Below, one piece after another: positions 42,356-51,956 of a stretch of 64,000 nucleotides of DNA. This DNA is from Veillonella ratti (GTDB lineage Bacteria > Bacillota > Negativicutes > Veillonellales > Veillonellaceae): assembly GCF_003992115.1 (NCBI RefSeq), contig NZ_RQUX01000002.1, positions 62,001 through 126,000 of the forward strand, in the 5' to 3' direction. How positions within the stretch are numbered: the first letter of the stretch is position 1; every line of letters starts with the position of its first letter. A program made the position numbers and the translations under genes. The notes below the pieces were generated by a model. The model searched no databases. It had not been told where the DNA came from and saw only the letters and a list, made by a program, of their open reading frames with translations.

Positions 42356-42491
42356 ATTATATATTTTATTTTCTAATTTTTGACGCTCAACAAACAAAAA
42401 ATCCGAACAATCCAACCCATTTTTTGACGTTTTACGGACACCTATTCACAATCGGTATAACCTATTCACTAAATTAATCATTAACTTAACC

Positions 42492-42525
42492 AAAAGAGGC
42501 CTCCACACACGGAGACCTCTTTTTG
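42492..42525. terminator. Terminator of the nar operon, bidirectional in appearance
   Basis: AAAAGAGGCCTCC pairs with GGAGACCTCTTTT (one mismatch). The minus strand reads TTTTGG afterwards, the plus strand TTTTTG. Confidence 0.75.
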
Positions 42526-42574
42526 TGTTTTACTATATATAACTATATATGTAATATGCTATTACAAGCATCTA

Positions 42575-43237
42575 CTAGCGGCGGCGATACACGATGGCGC
42601 TGCGCCACAAGTACAAGAACGGGAAGCTCAGGCAATGCACTAAACGGCTGAATGGGAAGATAAAGCAAACCGCCATCCAGGAGAACATGTGCACTTTAAA
42701 CATCATCGGAATATTTAGCATCAATTCCGGTTTTGGTTGCATGATGAGCAAGCTACGGAACCATGGGCCGATATATTCACGATAGTTAAACGCACCATCG
42801 GCGTTGAGCATGGTCCCGGCGAAACCCGTCAAAATGGTGAGTCCCAAGAATAAGAAGAGCCATACGTCCATTGACGATGTATTGACTTTCATGTACACCG
42901 AGGTAAAACGGCGTTTCATAAGGAGTAAAAAACCTACTACCAATAAAATCCCGGCTACCCCACCGATGTAGAGCGCCCCCATGTGATAGAGATGCTCGTC
43001 AATACCAAACATTTCCGTCACTTCCTGCGGTACCAAAATGCCACCCACATGCCCCAAGAACACGAGGAGCAAGGCAAAATGGAATAAAGGACCGGCAATG
43101 CGGAGCTGCTTTTTCTCCAAAAATTCACTGGACTTCGTGGTCCACGTCCGTTCCGACACGGTGTAGCGAACGGCGGAACCGAATACTAAAAAGGTAAACG
43201 CAAGATAGGGCAAGGCGACCCAAACAAATTCACTCAT
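42575..43237 (-). CDS. narI: Respiratory nitrate reductase gamma subunit (cytochrome b)
   Basis: A 220-residue membrane protein with five helices that takes electrons from menaquinol and passes them through two b haems to NarH. Candidate haem His lie in PLFHFALLLVFLGHVGG and MMFKVHMFSWMAVCFIFPFSRLVHCLSFP. ATG at 43237, overlapping the narJ stop, behind GGGAGGG. Last gene of narGHJI. Confidence 0.95.
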   Translation of the reverse strand: MSEFVWVALPYLAFTFLVFGSAVRYTVSERTWTTKSSEFLEKKQLRIAGPLFHFALLLVFLGHVGGILVPQEVTEMFGIDEHLYHMGALYIGGVAGILLVVGFLLLMKRRFTSVYMKVNTSSMDVWLFLFLGLTILTGFAGTMLNADGAFNYREYIGPWFRSLLIMQPKPELMLNIPMMFKVHMFSWMAVCFIFPFSRLVHCLSFPFLYLWRSAIVYRRR

Positions 43238-43845
43238 CCTAAAGTTCCCTCCCAACGTTCTACAATCTGTAATACTACATCAAGCACAAAAGCATGAACC
43301 TGTTTACCGTCAATGAGTCGCTGACGAAGCGTTGCCAAGGCGTCTTTGCCGTGTTGTAAAATCTCCAACGCCGCCGCAGGTTCTAAGGTACTGCACAACT
43401 CGAGAATGGCCGGCACATAATCCGGCAACTCACGAGCAATGTCATAACCATGCTTTTGAAAAAACTCTTTATATTCCAATAGCTCCGACGCCTGTTCTTC
43501 CGCATTCGTCGCATCATAAGAGGTCAGATACATATTGGTGTTACTGCTAAAGTCAAAGACGCGTACATATTCGTCCTCGTATTCGCGTGGCTGTTCATTG
43601 AGGATATAATCAAGGACCGCACCGAGACTTTCTTTCAAGGGACTATCCGCCCAAGCACGCCACGCCGCCTGCACGTCCGGCAAAGCTTCACGCCACTCGG
43701 CCGAAGGATAGCTCAATAAATAAGCACTTAATTGTAACGCTTCTTTATCCAAGGCAGTCTGATCCGGCAGAACTTGACCCTCTGCCATTTGATTCAGCTT
43801 CGTTTGATTAGCTGTTTGTTTCGTTGTTTCCATAGAATTACTCAT
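43234..43845 (-). CDS. narJ: Nitrate reductase assembly chaperone
   Basis: A 203-residue TorD/NarJ-family chaperone that holds apo-NarG for insertion of the Mo cofactor; it is not part of the final enzyme. Family pieces are LSAYLLSYPSAEWREAL, YEDEYVRVFDFSSNTNMYLT and GYDIARELPDYVPAILELCS. Start at the ATG at 43845 inside the narH stop region (ATG AGT overlapping GAG TAA), behind GGAGGT, so translation is coupled. The first 35 residues are Gln/Thr/Asn-rich and less conserved. Confidence 0.92.
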   Translation of the reverse strand: MSNSMETTKQTANQTKLNQMAEGQVLPDQTALDKEALQLSAYLLSYPSAEWREALPDVQAAWRAWADSPLKESLGAVLDYILNEQPREYEDEYVRVFDFSSNTNMYLTSYDATNAEEQASELLEYKEFFQKHGYDIARELPDYVPAILELCSTLEPAAALEILQHGKDALATLRQRLIDGKQVHAFVLDVVLQIVERWEGTLG

Positions 43846-45319
43846 GGCCACCTCCGGCACATCCGTTACAGCCGGAAGCGCTCGGAGCAGAACCGCTACA
43901 ACCGCCGAAGGCACAATCACTAAAACCACCTACACCTTGATGCAAACGTTTTTCTTCCTGCGTTGCATTGACGCCGGCCGGGATGCGATAACGATCGCGA
44001 TATTTAGCAATACCAAGCAAGCGATACATATCATAGAGCGTATGCTCACCATATTTAGTATCAAATTCAGTCGTTGCTTCGCCGCGGGTGCGCTGTTGCA
44101 TATAACGACGCAAATCAAGCAAAGTATTAAGCACACGGCGGATAACATCTTCATTACCGGCGGAGAAAATCTGTGCCAAATAAGCTACCGGAATGCGCAT
44201 GGCTTCCGCTTCTGGGAAATGTACCGACGCCGAATCTTTATGTAAAATCGGGCTCATTGGCGGCACATACCATACCATCGGTACCGTACGATATTCTGCA
44301 TGAAGTGGCAACGCAATTTGCCATTCTTTAATGAGACGGAATACGGGCGATTCTTTAGCCGCTTTAATCCAGTTGTCAGGGATACCCTGTTCTTTAGCAG
44401 CTTTCGCAACGGCCGGATCATGCGGGTCGAGCAACACATCAAGCATATTGTCATAAATGTCTTGCGGATTTTCCGTGGAGGCCACCGCTTCCACTTTATC
44501 CATATCGTAGAGTAACACGCCTACATAGCGCATGCGACCGACGCAGGTATCGGCACAAATCTGTGGTAAACCGTTTTCCAAACGAGGGTAACAGAATACA
44601 CATTTTTCAGCCTTATTGGTCTGCCAATTATAATAAATCTTTTTATACGGGCAGGCGGGCACACAATGACGCCAACCGCGACACACATCTTGCGAAATGA
44701 GAACAACGCCGTCTTCATCACGCTTGTAGATGGCACCGGACGGACAAGCCGCTACACAGGCCGGATTCAAGCAGTGATTGCAAAGGCGCGGCAAGTATTT
44801 CATAAAGATATCGTGGAAATCAAGGGCGATGTTCTGACCCATTTTTTGAAGGTTAATGTCGGCACGAGCCGTATTACCGCCGGCTAAATCATCTTCCCAG
44901 TTAGGGCCCCATTCAATTTCCATTTTTTCTTTCGTAATCAAAGAGCGGGGACGCGCCACCGGCTGATTGTTTTTACGTTTGGAGTGAATCAAGGTTTCAT
45001 AATCATAGGTCCATGGCTCGAAATAATCTTTCAGCTCCGGCTGTTCCGGATGGAAAAAGAGTTTCATCAGACGGTTGCCCTTAGAGCCCGTAGCGAGCTG
45101 CAGTTTACCATCTTTTAGAGTCCAGCCGCCCTTCCAACGGTTCTGGTCTTCCCAATGTTTCGGATAGCCGATGCCCGGTTTCGTTTCTACATTGTTAAAA
45201 TACATGTACTCCGCACCTTCGCGGTTGGTCCACGTGTTTTTACAAGTAATCGAGCAAGTATGACAACCGATACATTTATCTAAATTCATGACCATCGAAA
45301 TTTGTGCTTTAATCTTCAA
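43838..45319 (-). CDS. narH: Respiratory nitrate reductase beta subunit (Fe-S)
   Basis: A 493-residue electron-transfer subunit with four Cys clusters: DKCIGCHTCSITCKN, LCNHCLNPACVAACPSG, CRGWRHCVPACPYKK and the KAEKCVFCYPRLE group. The Trp in CRGWRHC marks the [3Fe-4S] site. I start at a TTG at 45319, nine bases after AAGGAGG, because the resulting KIKAQISMVMNLDKCIGC aligns with the E. coli NarH start. It overlaps narG by 11 bases. The C-terminus is odd: the last 30 residues are Gly/Cys-rich (CAFGGCSGS ... GCNGCAGGGHE). Confidence 0.95.
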   Translation of the reverse strand: MKIKAQISMVMNLDKCIGCHTCSITCKNTWTNREGAEYMYFNNVETKPGIGYPKHWEDQNRWKGGWTLKDGKLQLATGSKGNRLMKLFFHPEQPELKDYFEPWTYDYETLIHSKRKNNQPVARPRSLITKEKMEIEWGPNWEDDLAGGNTARADINLQKMGQNIALDFHDIFMKYLPRLCNHCLNPACVAACPSGAIYKRDEDGVVLISQDVCRGWRHCVPACPYKKIYYNWQTNKAEKCVFCYPRLENGLPQICADTCVGRMRYVGVLLYDMDKVEAVASTENPQDIYDNMLDVLLDPHDPAVAKAAKEQGIPDNWIKAAKESPVFRLIKEWQIALPLHAEYRTVPMVWYVPPMSPILHKDSASVHFPEAEAMRIPVAYLAQIFSAGNEDVIRRVLNTLLDLRRYMQQRTRGEATTEFDTKYGEHTLYDMYRLLGIAKYRDRYRIPAGVNATQEEKRLHQGVGGFSDCAFGGCSGSAPSASGCNGCAGGGHE

Positions 45320-48300
45320 GCCAATCAACCTCCTTCATCTTACGCACTACCACAAGCATGTCGCGCTGATTACCGGTAGGTCCGTAATAGTTAAACCCAT
45401 AACTCAATTGACCGTAGCCCCCAATCATATGGGTCGGTTTCATGTGAATACGTGTCGGCGTATTGTGGGTGCCGCCACGACCGCCCGTAAGCGATGTGCC
45501 CGGCACGTTGATGTGACGATCCTGTGCATGGTGCATGTAGACGAGGCCGCGTGGAATACGCGGTGTTACTACGGCACGGGAGGCCACAACACCATTGCTG
45601 TTATATAGTTCAATCCAATCATTGTCGGCTACACCGATTTCGTTGGCATCATCTTCGTTGAGCCATACGGATTGACCGCCGCGGAACAAGGTCAACATAT
45701 GTGGCGTATCAAAGTACATACTGTGGATACTCCACTTGTTGTGCGGCGTTAAGTATTTAAGTGTGATTTCACGAACACCGTCATTCGGCAAGCTTTCACG
45801 CATCGGTGCATAGGCCAAAATCGGTTTGAACGTCGCCATCTGTTCACCCCATTCTGCCATGATGTCATGGTCGAGGAAGTAGGACTGACGGCCCGTAATC
45901 GTGCGGAACGGCATGAGGAGTTCCACATTATTAGTAAACGGCGTATAACGGCGATTATCTTTGCCGTTGCCCGTGAAAATCGGCGTGCTGATAACGAGGC
46001 GCGGTTGTGCTACGATATCTTCAAAAGTAATCTGTTCACCGCTGCGACCGCCCGTCATCTTGGTTAAGTCTTTAAGACCGGTTAATTCTTCCGCCTTCGC
46101 CCAGCTCTTATGCGCTACGGCGCCGTTCGTGGCGGAGGACATAGTCAAAACAGCCTGACAAGCTTGGTACGCATCTTCAATAGAAGGACAACCGGCACCT
46201 ACGTCATCAGTTGTAGAAATCACATGACCGGCACCATCGGTAGCTCCTTCAGGAGCGGTGGAGCCTTGGGCACGACTGCGAATCACACCGTTACGCGCTT
46301 TCAGCTCTTCGTATTGTTCAGCGATGTTAACGGCAATACCGTGAGCCCCTACTGTGCCGTTAGCTAAGTTCGGCCCTAAAGCACGTTGTTTTTCAAAAAT
46401 ACGGGTATAATCGCGTTCCACTTCTACGAGCTGCGGCATTGTTTTGCCCGGAATCGGTTCACATTCACCGCGGCTCCAGTCTTTCACAAGGCCGCCCGGC
46501 TGAGCGAGTTCCGCTTCCGAATCGTGTCCTAACGGCGTAGCTACGATGTCGCGATATACCGGCATATTCACTTCTTTAGCCAGCTTAGAAACAGCCTGAC
46601 CCAAAGTGAGGAAAATATCCCAGTCCGTTTTGGCTTCCCAGCCCGGATCAACGGCCGGTTGGAACGGATGCACGAACGGGTGCATATCGGTAGACGATAA
46701 GTCGGTTTTTTCATACCAAGTAGCGGTCGGAAGCACGATATCCGAATAGAGGGCGGAACCGGCCATACGGAAATCGAGGTCAATGAGCAAGTCAAGTTTG
46801 CCCTTGCCCGCTTCTTCACGCCATTTAATTTCAGTCGGTTTAACAGCCGGCGTATCCGATTCGAGAAGGCCGTCTTTCGTGCCGAGTAAATGTTTCATAA
46901 AGTATTCGTGGCCCTTAGAGGACGACGTAATGAGGTTGGCACGCCATACAATGAGGTTGCGCGGGAAGTTTTCCGGTGCATCCGGATCCTGTACAGCAAA
47001 TTCCAACTCTTTATTTTTAAGCTGCTGCGCTACGAAGCTTTTCACATCGCCAAATTCGGTATAACCCGCCTTAGCAGCATTTTTATAAATATCGGCACTG
47101 CTTGTTTTAAACGTCGGATAGGACGGCAACCAACCCAAGCGAGCTGCCAATACATTGTAGTCGCCTACATGACGATAACGCGGTTCTACGAGGGCGGACG
47201 TCAAGTCGTTAGTATCCATTTCGTCGCTACGCCATTGGTCGGTAGCGAAGTAGAAGAAGGATGTACCGTTTTGCAAACGAGGTACCGGCTGCCAATCTTT
47301 AGCCGTCATAATGGCGCCCCAACCTTCGGCAGGACGTAGTTTTTCCTGACCTACATAGTGAGCCCAACCGCCGCCGTTTTTACCTTCGCAAGCGCAGAAG
47401 AGCACAAGATTCAATACGGCACGATAAATAATGTCCGCATGGAACCAGTGGTTGATACCGCCGCCCATGATGATGAGGGAACGACCTTTGGTAGCAATGG
47501 CATTATCCGCAAATTCACGCGCCGTGTGAATCACCATTTCCGGTTTAATACCTGTATATTTTTCCTGCCAAGCCGGCGTGAATGGTGTATCGCTTTCATA
47601 ATTAGCATTCACTTCACCGCCGAGACCACGGTCAACACCGTAGTTGGCTAAGAGTAAGTCGTAAACAGTGGTCACATATACTTCACCGTCAGCCGTTTTC
47701 ATGCGTTTAACCGGCACACGACGAGATAAGGTGTCCGTATTATCCAAATGACCGAAGAACGGTAAGCTTACAGTTTTTAAATCATCCTTTTCATCGATGA
47801 AGGATAATTTAGGACTGATAGGTTCGCCGGTTTCACTATTTTCGAGTTTTAAATTCCATTTCGTTTTGTCAGCCCAACGATGGCCCATCTGGCCGTTAGG
47901 GATAACTAATTTATCACTCTTTTCATCGAGCACATAATATTTAAACTCGCTATGTTTCGACAAATCACCCATGTCTTTGGCCGTCAAGAAATGACCGGCC
48001 GTGAACTTACCGTCTTTTTCATCCAAACGAACGAGGAACGGGAAGTCGGTATAACGTTTGGCGTAGTCGAGGAACATCGGCGTCTGATTATCAACGTAGT
48101 ATTCTTTTAAAATAACATGACCCATGGCCATGGCGAGGGCCGCATCAGAGCCGGCTTTTACATTGAGCCATGTATCGGCGGCCGTGGTAGATTCGGCGTA
48201 GTCCGGAGAAACGGAAATAACTTTGGTACCTTTGTAGCGAACTTCGGTGAGGAAGTGAGCATCCGGCGTACGGGTTTGCGGTACGTTGGAACCCCATGTA

Positions 48301-49049
48301 ATAATGTAACCGGCATTGTACCAGTCACTACTTTCCGGCACGTCTGTCTGTTCGCCCCATACCTGCGGGCTGGCCGGCGGCAAATCGGCATACCAGTCAT
48401 AGAAGCTGAGGCAGGCACCGCCCATAAGGTTCATGAAACGGGCACCGGCGGCGTAGCTTAGCATGGACATGGCCGGAATCGGCGAAAAGCCGAAGTTGCG
48501 GTCCGGACCGTAGGTCTGCACCGTGTAAAGCATGGAAGCGGCCGCAATTTCAGATGCTTCATCCCAGGTAGAACGGACAAAACCACCCATACCACGGGCG
48601 GACTTATACCGTTTCGTTTTCTCAGGATCCGTCACGATAGATTTCCACGCTTCTAACGCGTTCGGATGTTCTTTTTTGGCTTCGCGCCACATATCCGCCA
48701 ATTCACCGCGAACGTACGGATATTTTACGCGCAACGGGCTGTACATATACCAGGAGAACGAAGCACCACGCGGACAACCACGCGGTTCGAAATCAGGCAT
48801 ATCGGGACTTGTTTCAGGATAATCATGATTCTGATTTTCCCACGTCACGATACCGTTTTTGACAAAAACATTCCAACTGCAGGAACCGGTGCAGTTTACG
48901 CCATGCGTGGAGCGCACCACTTTGTCATACGACCAACGGTTACGATACATGGATTCCCAGTCACGGCCGCCTTGGTACACGGCTTGATGGCCTGATTCAC
49001 TTTTATTTTTAGGTATTAGATAGGAAAATTTTTTAAAAAACGTATTCAT
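45309..49049 (-). CDS. narG: Respiratory nitrate reductase alpha subunit (molybdopterin)
   Basis: A 1246-residue catalytic subunit reducing nitrate to nitrite with a bis-MGD molybdenum centre. The FS0 cluster region near residue 50 reads THGVNCTGSCSWNVF, preceded by the His ligand; RGCPRGASFSWYMYS follows. Length and order match the membrane-bound NarG. No twin-arginine signal peptide is present; the start MNTFFKKFSYLIPK is the vestigial leader type. ATG at 49049 behind AAGGAGGG. Needs Mo from ModABC; nitrate probably enters through NarK. Confidence 0.97.
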   Translation of the reverse strand: MNTFFKKFSYLIPKNKSESGHQAVYQGGRDWESMYRNRWSYDKVVRSTHGVNCTGSCSWNVFVKNGIVTWENQNHDYPETSPDMPDFEPRGCPRGASFSWYMYSPLRVKYPYVRGELADMWREAKKEHPNALEAWKSIVTDPEKTKRYKSARGMGGFVRSTWDEASEIAAASMLYTVQTYGPDRNFGFSPIPAMSMLSYAAGARFMNLMGGACLSFYDWYADLPPASPQVWGEQTDVPESSDWYNAGYIITWGSNVPQTRTPDAHFLTEVRYKGTKVISVSPDYAESTTAADTWLNVKAGSDAALAMAMGHVILKEYYVDNQTPMFLDYAKRYTDFPFLVRLDEKDGKFTAGHFLTAKDMGDLSKHSEFKYYVLDEKSDKLVIPNGQMGHRWADKTKWNLKLENSETGEPISPKLSFIDEKDDLKTVSLPFFGHLDNTDTLSRRVPVKRMKTADGEVYVTTVYDLLLANYGVDRGLGGEVNANYESDTPFTPAWQEKYTGIKPEMVIHTAREFADNAIATKGRSLIIMGGGINHWFHADIIYRAVLNLVLFCACEGKNGGGWAHYVGQEKLRPAEGWGAIMTAKDWQPVPRLQNGTSFFYFATDQWRSDEMDTNDLTSALVEPRYRHVGDYNVLAARLGWLPSYPTFKTSSADIYKNAAKAGYTEFGDVKSFVAQQLKNKELEFAVQDPDAPENFPRNLIVWRANLITSSSKGHEYFMKHLLGTKDGLLESDTPAVKPTEIKWREEAGKGKLDLLIDLDFRMAGSALYSDIVLPTATWYEKTDLSSTDMHPFVHPFQPAVDPGWEAKTDWDIFLTLGQAVSKLAKEVNMPVYRDIVATPLGHDSEAELAQPGGLVKDWSRGECEPIPGKTMPQLVEVERDYTRIFEKQRALGPNLANGTVGAHGIAVNIAEQYEELKARNGVIRSRAQGSTAPEGATDGAGHVISTTDDVGAGCPSIEDAYQACQAVLTMSSATNGAVAHKSWAKAEELTGLKDLTKMTGGRSGEQITFEDIVAQPRLVISTPIFTGNGKDNRRYTPFTNNVELLMPFRTITGRQSYFLDHDIMAEWGEQMATFKPILAYAPMRESLPNDGVREITLKYLTPHNKWSIHSMYFDTPHMLTLFRGGQSVWLNEDDANEIGVADNDWIELYNSNGVVASRAVVTPRIPRGLVYMHHAQDRHINVPGTSLTGGRGGTHNTPTRIHMKPTHMIGGYGQLSYGFNYYGPTGNQRDMLVVVRKMKEVDWLED

Positions 49050-49073
49050 GCGTTGTCCCTCCTTGTTATCTTC

Positions 49074-49116
49074 AGAATACCAAAGGAACGTTTTTGGGTG
49101 TGTGATTTATATCACA
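49074..49116 (-). promoter_or_regulatory. nar operon promoter with CRP/FNR-family operator
   Basis: TGTGATTTATATCACA (49101-49116) is a CRP-like palindrome with TGTGAT/ATCACA arms. Reading towards narG, a TATTCT hexamer at 49079-49074 would place the start near 49067, so the operator centre lies 41.5 bases upstream, the class II activation position. Confidence 0.6.
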
Positions 49117-49296
49117 TATATCGATAAAATTAATCCAAAGGGACATTTAGTTAAGGTATATATCAAACTTTTTGATTGTCGATTTTACGTATTAGAGTTT
49201 CGGCACAATTTACCTATGAGTAATTTTCATGTAGGATCACAAAACCTTGAAAGCTATTCTTTAGAGGACTAAAATGGCAAAGAAAGGAGTCTTTTT

Positions 49297-50739
49297 ATGA
49301 ATACGTCAACCATGTATAAACTACACAAGTATCTTAGTATATTTTCATTTCTATTTTTCTTCCTACTCTGCATCACCGGGTTAATTCTCTTATTCAGAGC
49401 AGAAATTCAAGGTTCGCATACTATGGGCGCAGCACCTATGAATATTAATACCCTCTGGGACGGCGCCGACCAAGGAGCTGCTCAGTTTACTCAGAAATAT
49501 CCGACTAAAGAAATCTTAAACATCTCACCGGCTATGGGCTCGCATCTATTGCGCTACCGCATCATCGATAAGAATAACACCCATGAGCCACGTGCCCGTA
49601 TGGGGATGGGTGGCGATTATATCATTTATAATCCACACAACCAGCAATTGATGCAGCCGCAAAGCGGCAAAGTCACCGTTACACCACTTCGCACCGTGAT
49701 GCATACGCTCCATGAATTACATACCCGTTTAGCTTTGGATCGATTAGGCTTATATCTCATCGGTATTATTTCCTTAATCTGTGGCTTGGCCGTTGCCAGC
49801 GGTGCCTTTTTATACGGACCGTTTTCCAAAACAGCCAAATTACGTAAAACTATGTTGCAAAACCAACGAGTTACTCCGGCTACCGCTAATAACACCCGTA
49901 CAAACACCGACTCTACCATAATAGCAAGCGATAATGCCAATGCGCATTCTTTCAAAGAGTCATTGCGCAGTCGTTTCGCCAATTTGCATCGTGAATTAAT
50001 GATGTTAACCGTCATTTTCGGCTTTATTCTCAGCATTTCCGGTACCGGTATTGCCGCCTTCTTTATTTTAAACGACAACTACAATAAAAATGTGGCTTAC
50101 AATGCCAAAGTCGAATTGAGTGCTCAAAAATCCGATATTTTAACACCATCCGGAGCTATTGCCCGAGTACACGCCAAATATCCGGGGCAACTTCTAATTT
50201 CCATGGATTATCCATCCCGTTTTAACGAACAGCATTACGCCTTCTATTTAGGTCGTGAAAACGATGAAGATCCGGCTTTATTCTTGGGACAACCGGTATA
50301 CGCCAACTTATCCAAAGACGGTCAGCAAGACCATTTTTATTCACAGCCGATTCCCTGGTATTTCACCGGCTTAACAACTCTCATCAATCTACATATTCAT
50401 AATCACAATACAATAGCCCTTAAAATTGTTTGGGGACTTTGGATGGTTGTGTTAAGTTTGGCTTCCCTATTTGGTGCGTTTTTAACCTTCCAACGTTGGG
50501 GCAAATGGGCGTCTTGGCTCAAGGCTCAATCGGTTCCGTCCAACACTGATAAAGCTTCCGTGGCTACAACTACTATTAACACCCAATCAAACATATGGAT
50601 TCGTCCGATTGCCTGGTCCGTTTTAACCATTATCGGTATGTGGGTTCCATTGACAGCCATGCCGTATCACAATGAAATTGCTTTAATCGCAATGATTTTG
50701 CCACTATTGGATATGATTTATATCTTGATAAAAAAGTAA
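49297..50739 (+). CDS. PepSY-associated membrane protein (PiuB/iron-reductase-like)
   Basis: A 480-residue membrane protein of the PepSY_TM family, with four or five helices: near residue 15 (LSIFSFLFFFLLCITGLILLF), 160, 235, 385 and 440. It has paired His in likely haem positions (YKLHKYLS, MHTLHELHTRL, NLHRELMM, NLHIHNHN). Relatives sit with siderophore receptors or act as inner-membrane ferric reductases. Here it lies divergently beside narG, so a link to haem or quinol electron transfer is possible. RBS AAAGGAG. Confidence 0.8.
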   Translation: MNTSTMYKLHKYLSIFSFLFFFLLCITGLILLFRAEIQGSHTMGAAPMNINTLWDGADQGAAQFTQKYPTKEILNISPAMGSHLLRYRIIDKNNTHEPRARMGMGGDYIIYNPHNQQLMQPQSGKVTVTPLRTVMHTLHELHTRLALDRLGLYLIGIISLICGLAVASGAFLYGPFSKTAKLRKTMLQNQRVTPATANNTRTNTDSTIIASDNANAHSFKESLRSRFANLHRELMMLTVIFGFILSISGTGIAAFFILNDNYNKNVAYNAKVELSAQKSDILTPSGAIARVHAKYPGQLLISMDYPSRFNEQHYAFYLGRENDEDPALFLGQPVYANLSKDGQQDHFYSQPIPWYFTGLTTLINLHIHNHNTIALKIVWGLWMVVLSLASLFGAFLTFQRWGKWASWLKAQSVPSNTDKASVATTTINTQSNIWIRPIAWSVLTIIGMWVPLTAMPYHNEIALIAMILPLLDMIYILIKK

Positions 50740-50770
50740 AAGTAAAATTAGATGCATAAAAAATGCCAAT

Positions 50771-50808
50771 AAAAAGAGCAACGAAAACTTCGTTGCTCTT
50801 TTTAAATC
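50771..50808. terminator. Bidirectional terminator between PepSY gene and CRP-family gene
   Basis: A perfect 15-base stem AAAAAGAGCAACGAA/TTCGTTGCTCTTTTT with an AAC loop; T runs on both strands serve both converging genes. Confidence 0.9.
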
Positions 50809-50839
50809 TTTTTCAAGTTATCAGATAAAAACTAATTGA

Positions 50840-51520
50840 TTATGTCAATGAATCGGCCGGTGCCAAAATTTTAAAGTGATTTTTTTCAAACTCGATTAAG
50901 CCGTCGTCCTGCATGCGCGATAATTCCCGAGTCAACGCACTGCGATCCACACAGAGATACTCGCTGAGCGCCACACGACCTAGGGGTACATCAAACTCCA
51001 TACTACCCCAAACTTTTGCCATATAGGAAAAATATGCCATCAGCTTGTCGCGTAAATTACGCTTCGACACAATTTCCAGTTTTTGCAAAATACGCACATT
51101 TTTATCGGCAACAAGGGTCATAATATTCTGCACCAATTGGCGATAGGCCCCCAAATCATTGGCGGACAGAGATAATAATTTATCAAACGGAATGTACAGA
51201 GCGGTCACATCGGAGGCGGCATAAAAATTAACCAGCGAAACCTGGTTTGAACTACACGCAAAAGATTCGCCGAATAAATCGCCGCGATTCATAAAGACCA
51301 AAATCGACCGATTGCCCCAAATATCTTCACTCATCATGTGAACCGTACCTTTAAGAATTACGCTCACACAAGGCACCTCTTCATCGGCAAGTGTTATATA
51401 ACCGCCTTTTTTAATTTTCTTCGTAAAAGCGCCCACCGTTTGCAGCAATGTTTTGAAATCTGCTTCATCAATATCACGAAACGCACGCAGGTCTTTTACC
51501 ATATCAAACGTATACTTCAT
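50840..51520 (-). CDS. CRP/FNR-family transcriptional regulator
   Basis: A 226-residue regulator. The cyclic-nucleotide-type beta barrel (ITLADEEVPCVSVILKGTVHM, LVFMNRGDLFGESFAC) is followed by a long dimer helix and an HTH (LGRVALSEYLCVDRSALTRELSRMQDDGLIEF). It lacks the N-terminal Cys cluster of E. coli FNR; three scattered Cys remain. Location between nar and narK and the shared TGTGA-type operators make it the likely activator of nitrate respiration. Start at the ATG at 51520 behind GAGGTG. Effector unknown (NO, redox or other). Confidence 0.85.
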   Translation of the reverse strand: MKYTFDMVKDLRAFRDIDEADFKTLLQTVGAFTKKIKKGGYITLADEEVPCVSVILKGTVHMMSEDIWGNRSILVFMNRGDLFGESFACSSNQVSLVNFYAASDVTALYIPFDKLLSLSANDLGAYRQLVQNIMTLVADKNVRILQKLEIVSKRNLRDKLMAYFSYMAKVWGSMEFDVPLGRVALSEYLCVDRSALTRELSRMQDDGLIEFEKNHFKILAPADSLT

Positions 51521-51752
51521 ACGTAGCACCTCAGTTATAATCTATTGTTAAAACGCCCTTTCCCTAAAGCATCATTTATTCTATTATAGCATACTATATA
51601 TCTAAAGTTATATATTTAGTGCCACATATAGGCTTAAATGCAAGGATTCTTCAAATTGCACAATTTTCATCTTGAATTCCACCCGACAAAGACACAATGA
51701 ATTTAATTTGAGTTTTTCAAAAAACATCCTTTTACACAGAATCTTACTTTTC

Positions 51753-51795
51753 AGTGATATTTGTCACATACAAAATCGAATATTTTTCCTATACT
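51753..51795 (+). promoter_or_regulatory. narK promoter with CRP/FNR-family operator
   Basis: AGTGATATTTGTCACA (51753-51768) resembles the nar operator. A TATACT -10 at 51790-51795 puts the start near 51802, so the operator is centred at about -41.5, as in front of narG. The leader to the narK ATG is about 155 bases. The rest of 51521-51752 holds no gene. Confidence 0.6.
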
Positions 51796-51956
51796 CCAAT
51801 TAGACACGCTTTATGCTCATGACTGTACCTCGAAATAAATCAGCTTGCTACAGCCTTGTATAAAGCCAGAATCGTCATGTTGATAATAGCCGTTATCTAT
51901 ATCGAGAGACCGGATGGCGGCTGATTTTCGCATTACTGTAACAAAGGAGTGTACGC

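Noticed and set aside
49162-49176. FNR box upstream of the PepSY gene
   Set aside because: The sequence ATCAA-N5-TTGAT has the half-sites in the reverse arrangement of TTGAT-N4-ATCAA.
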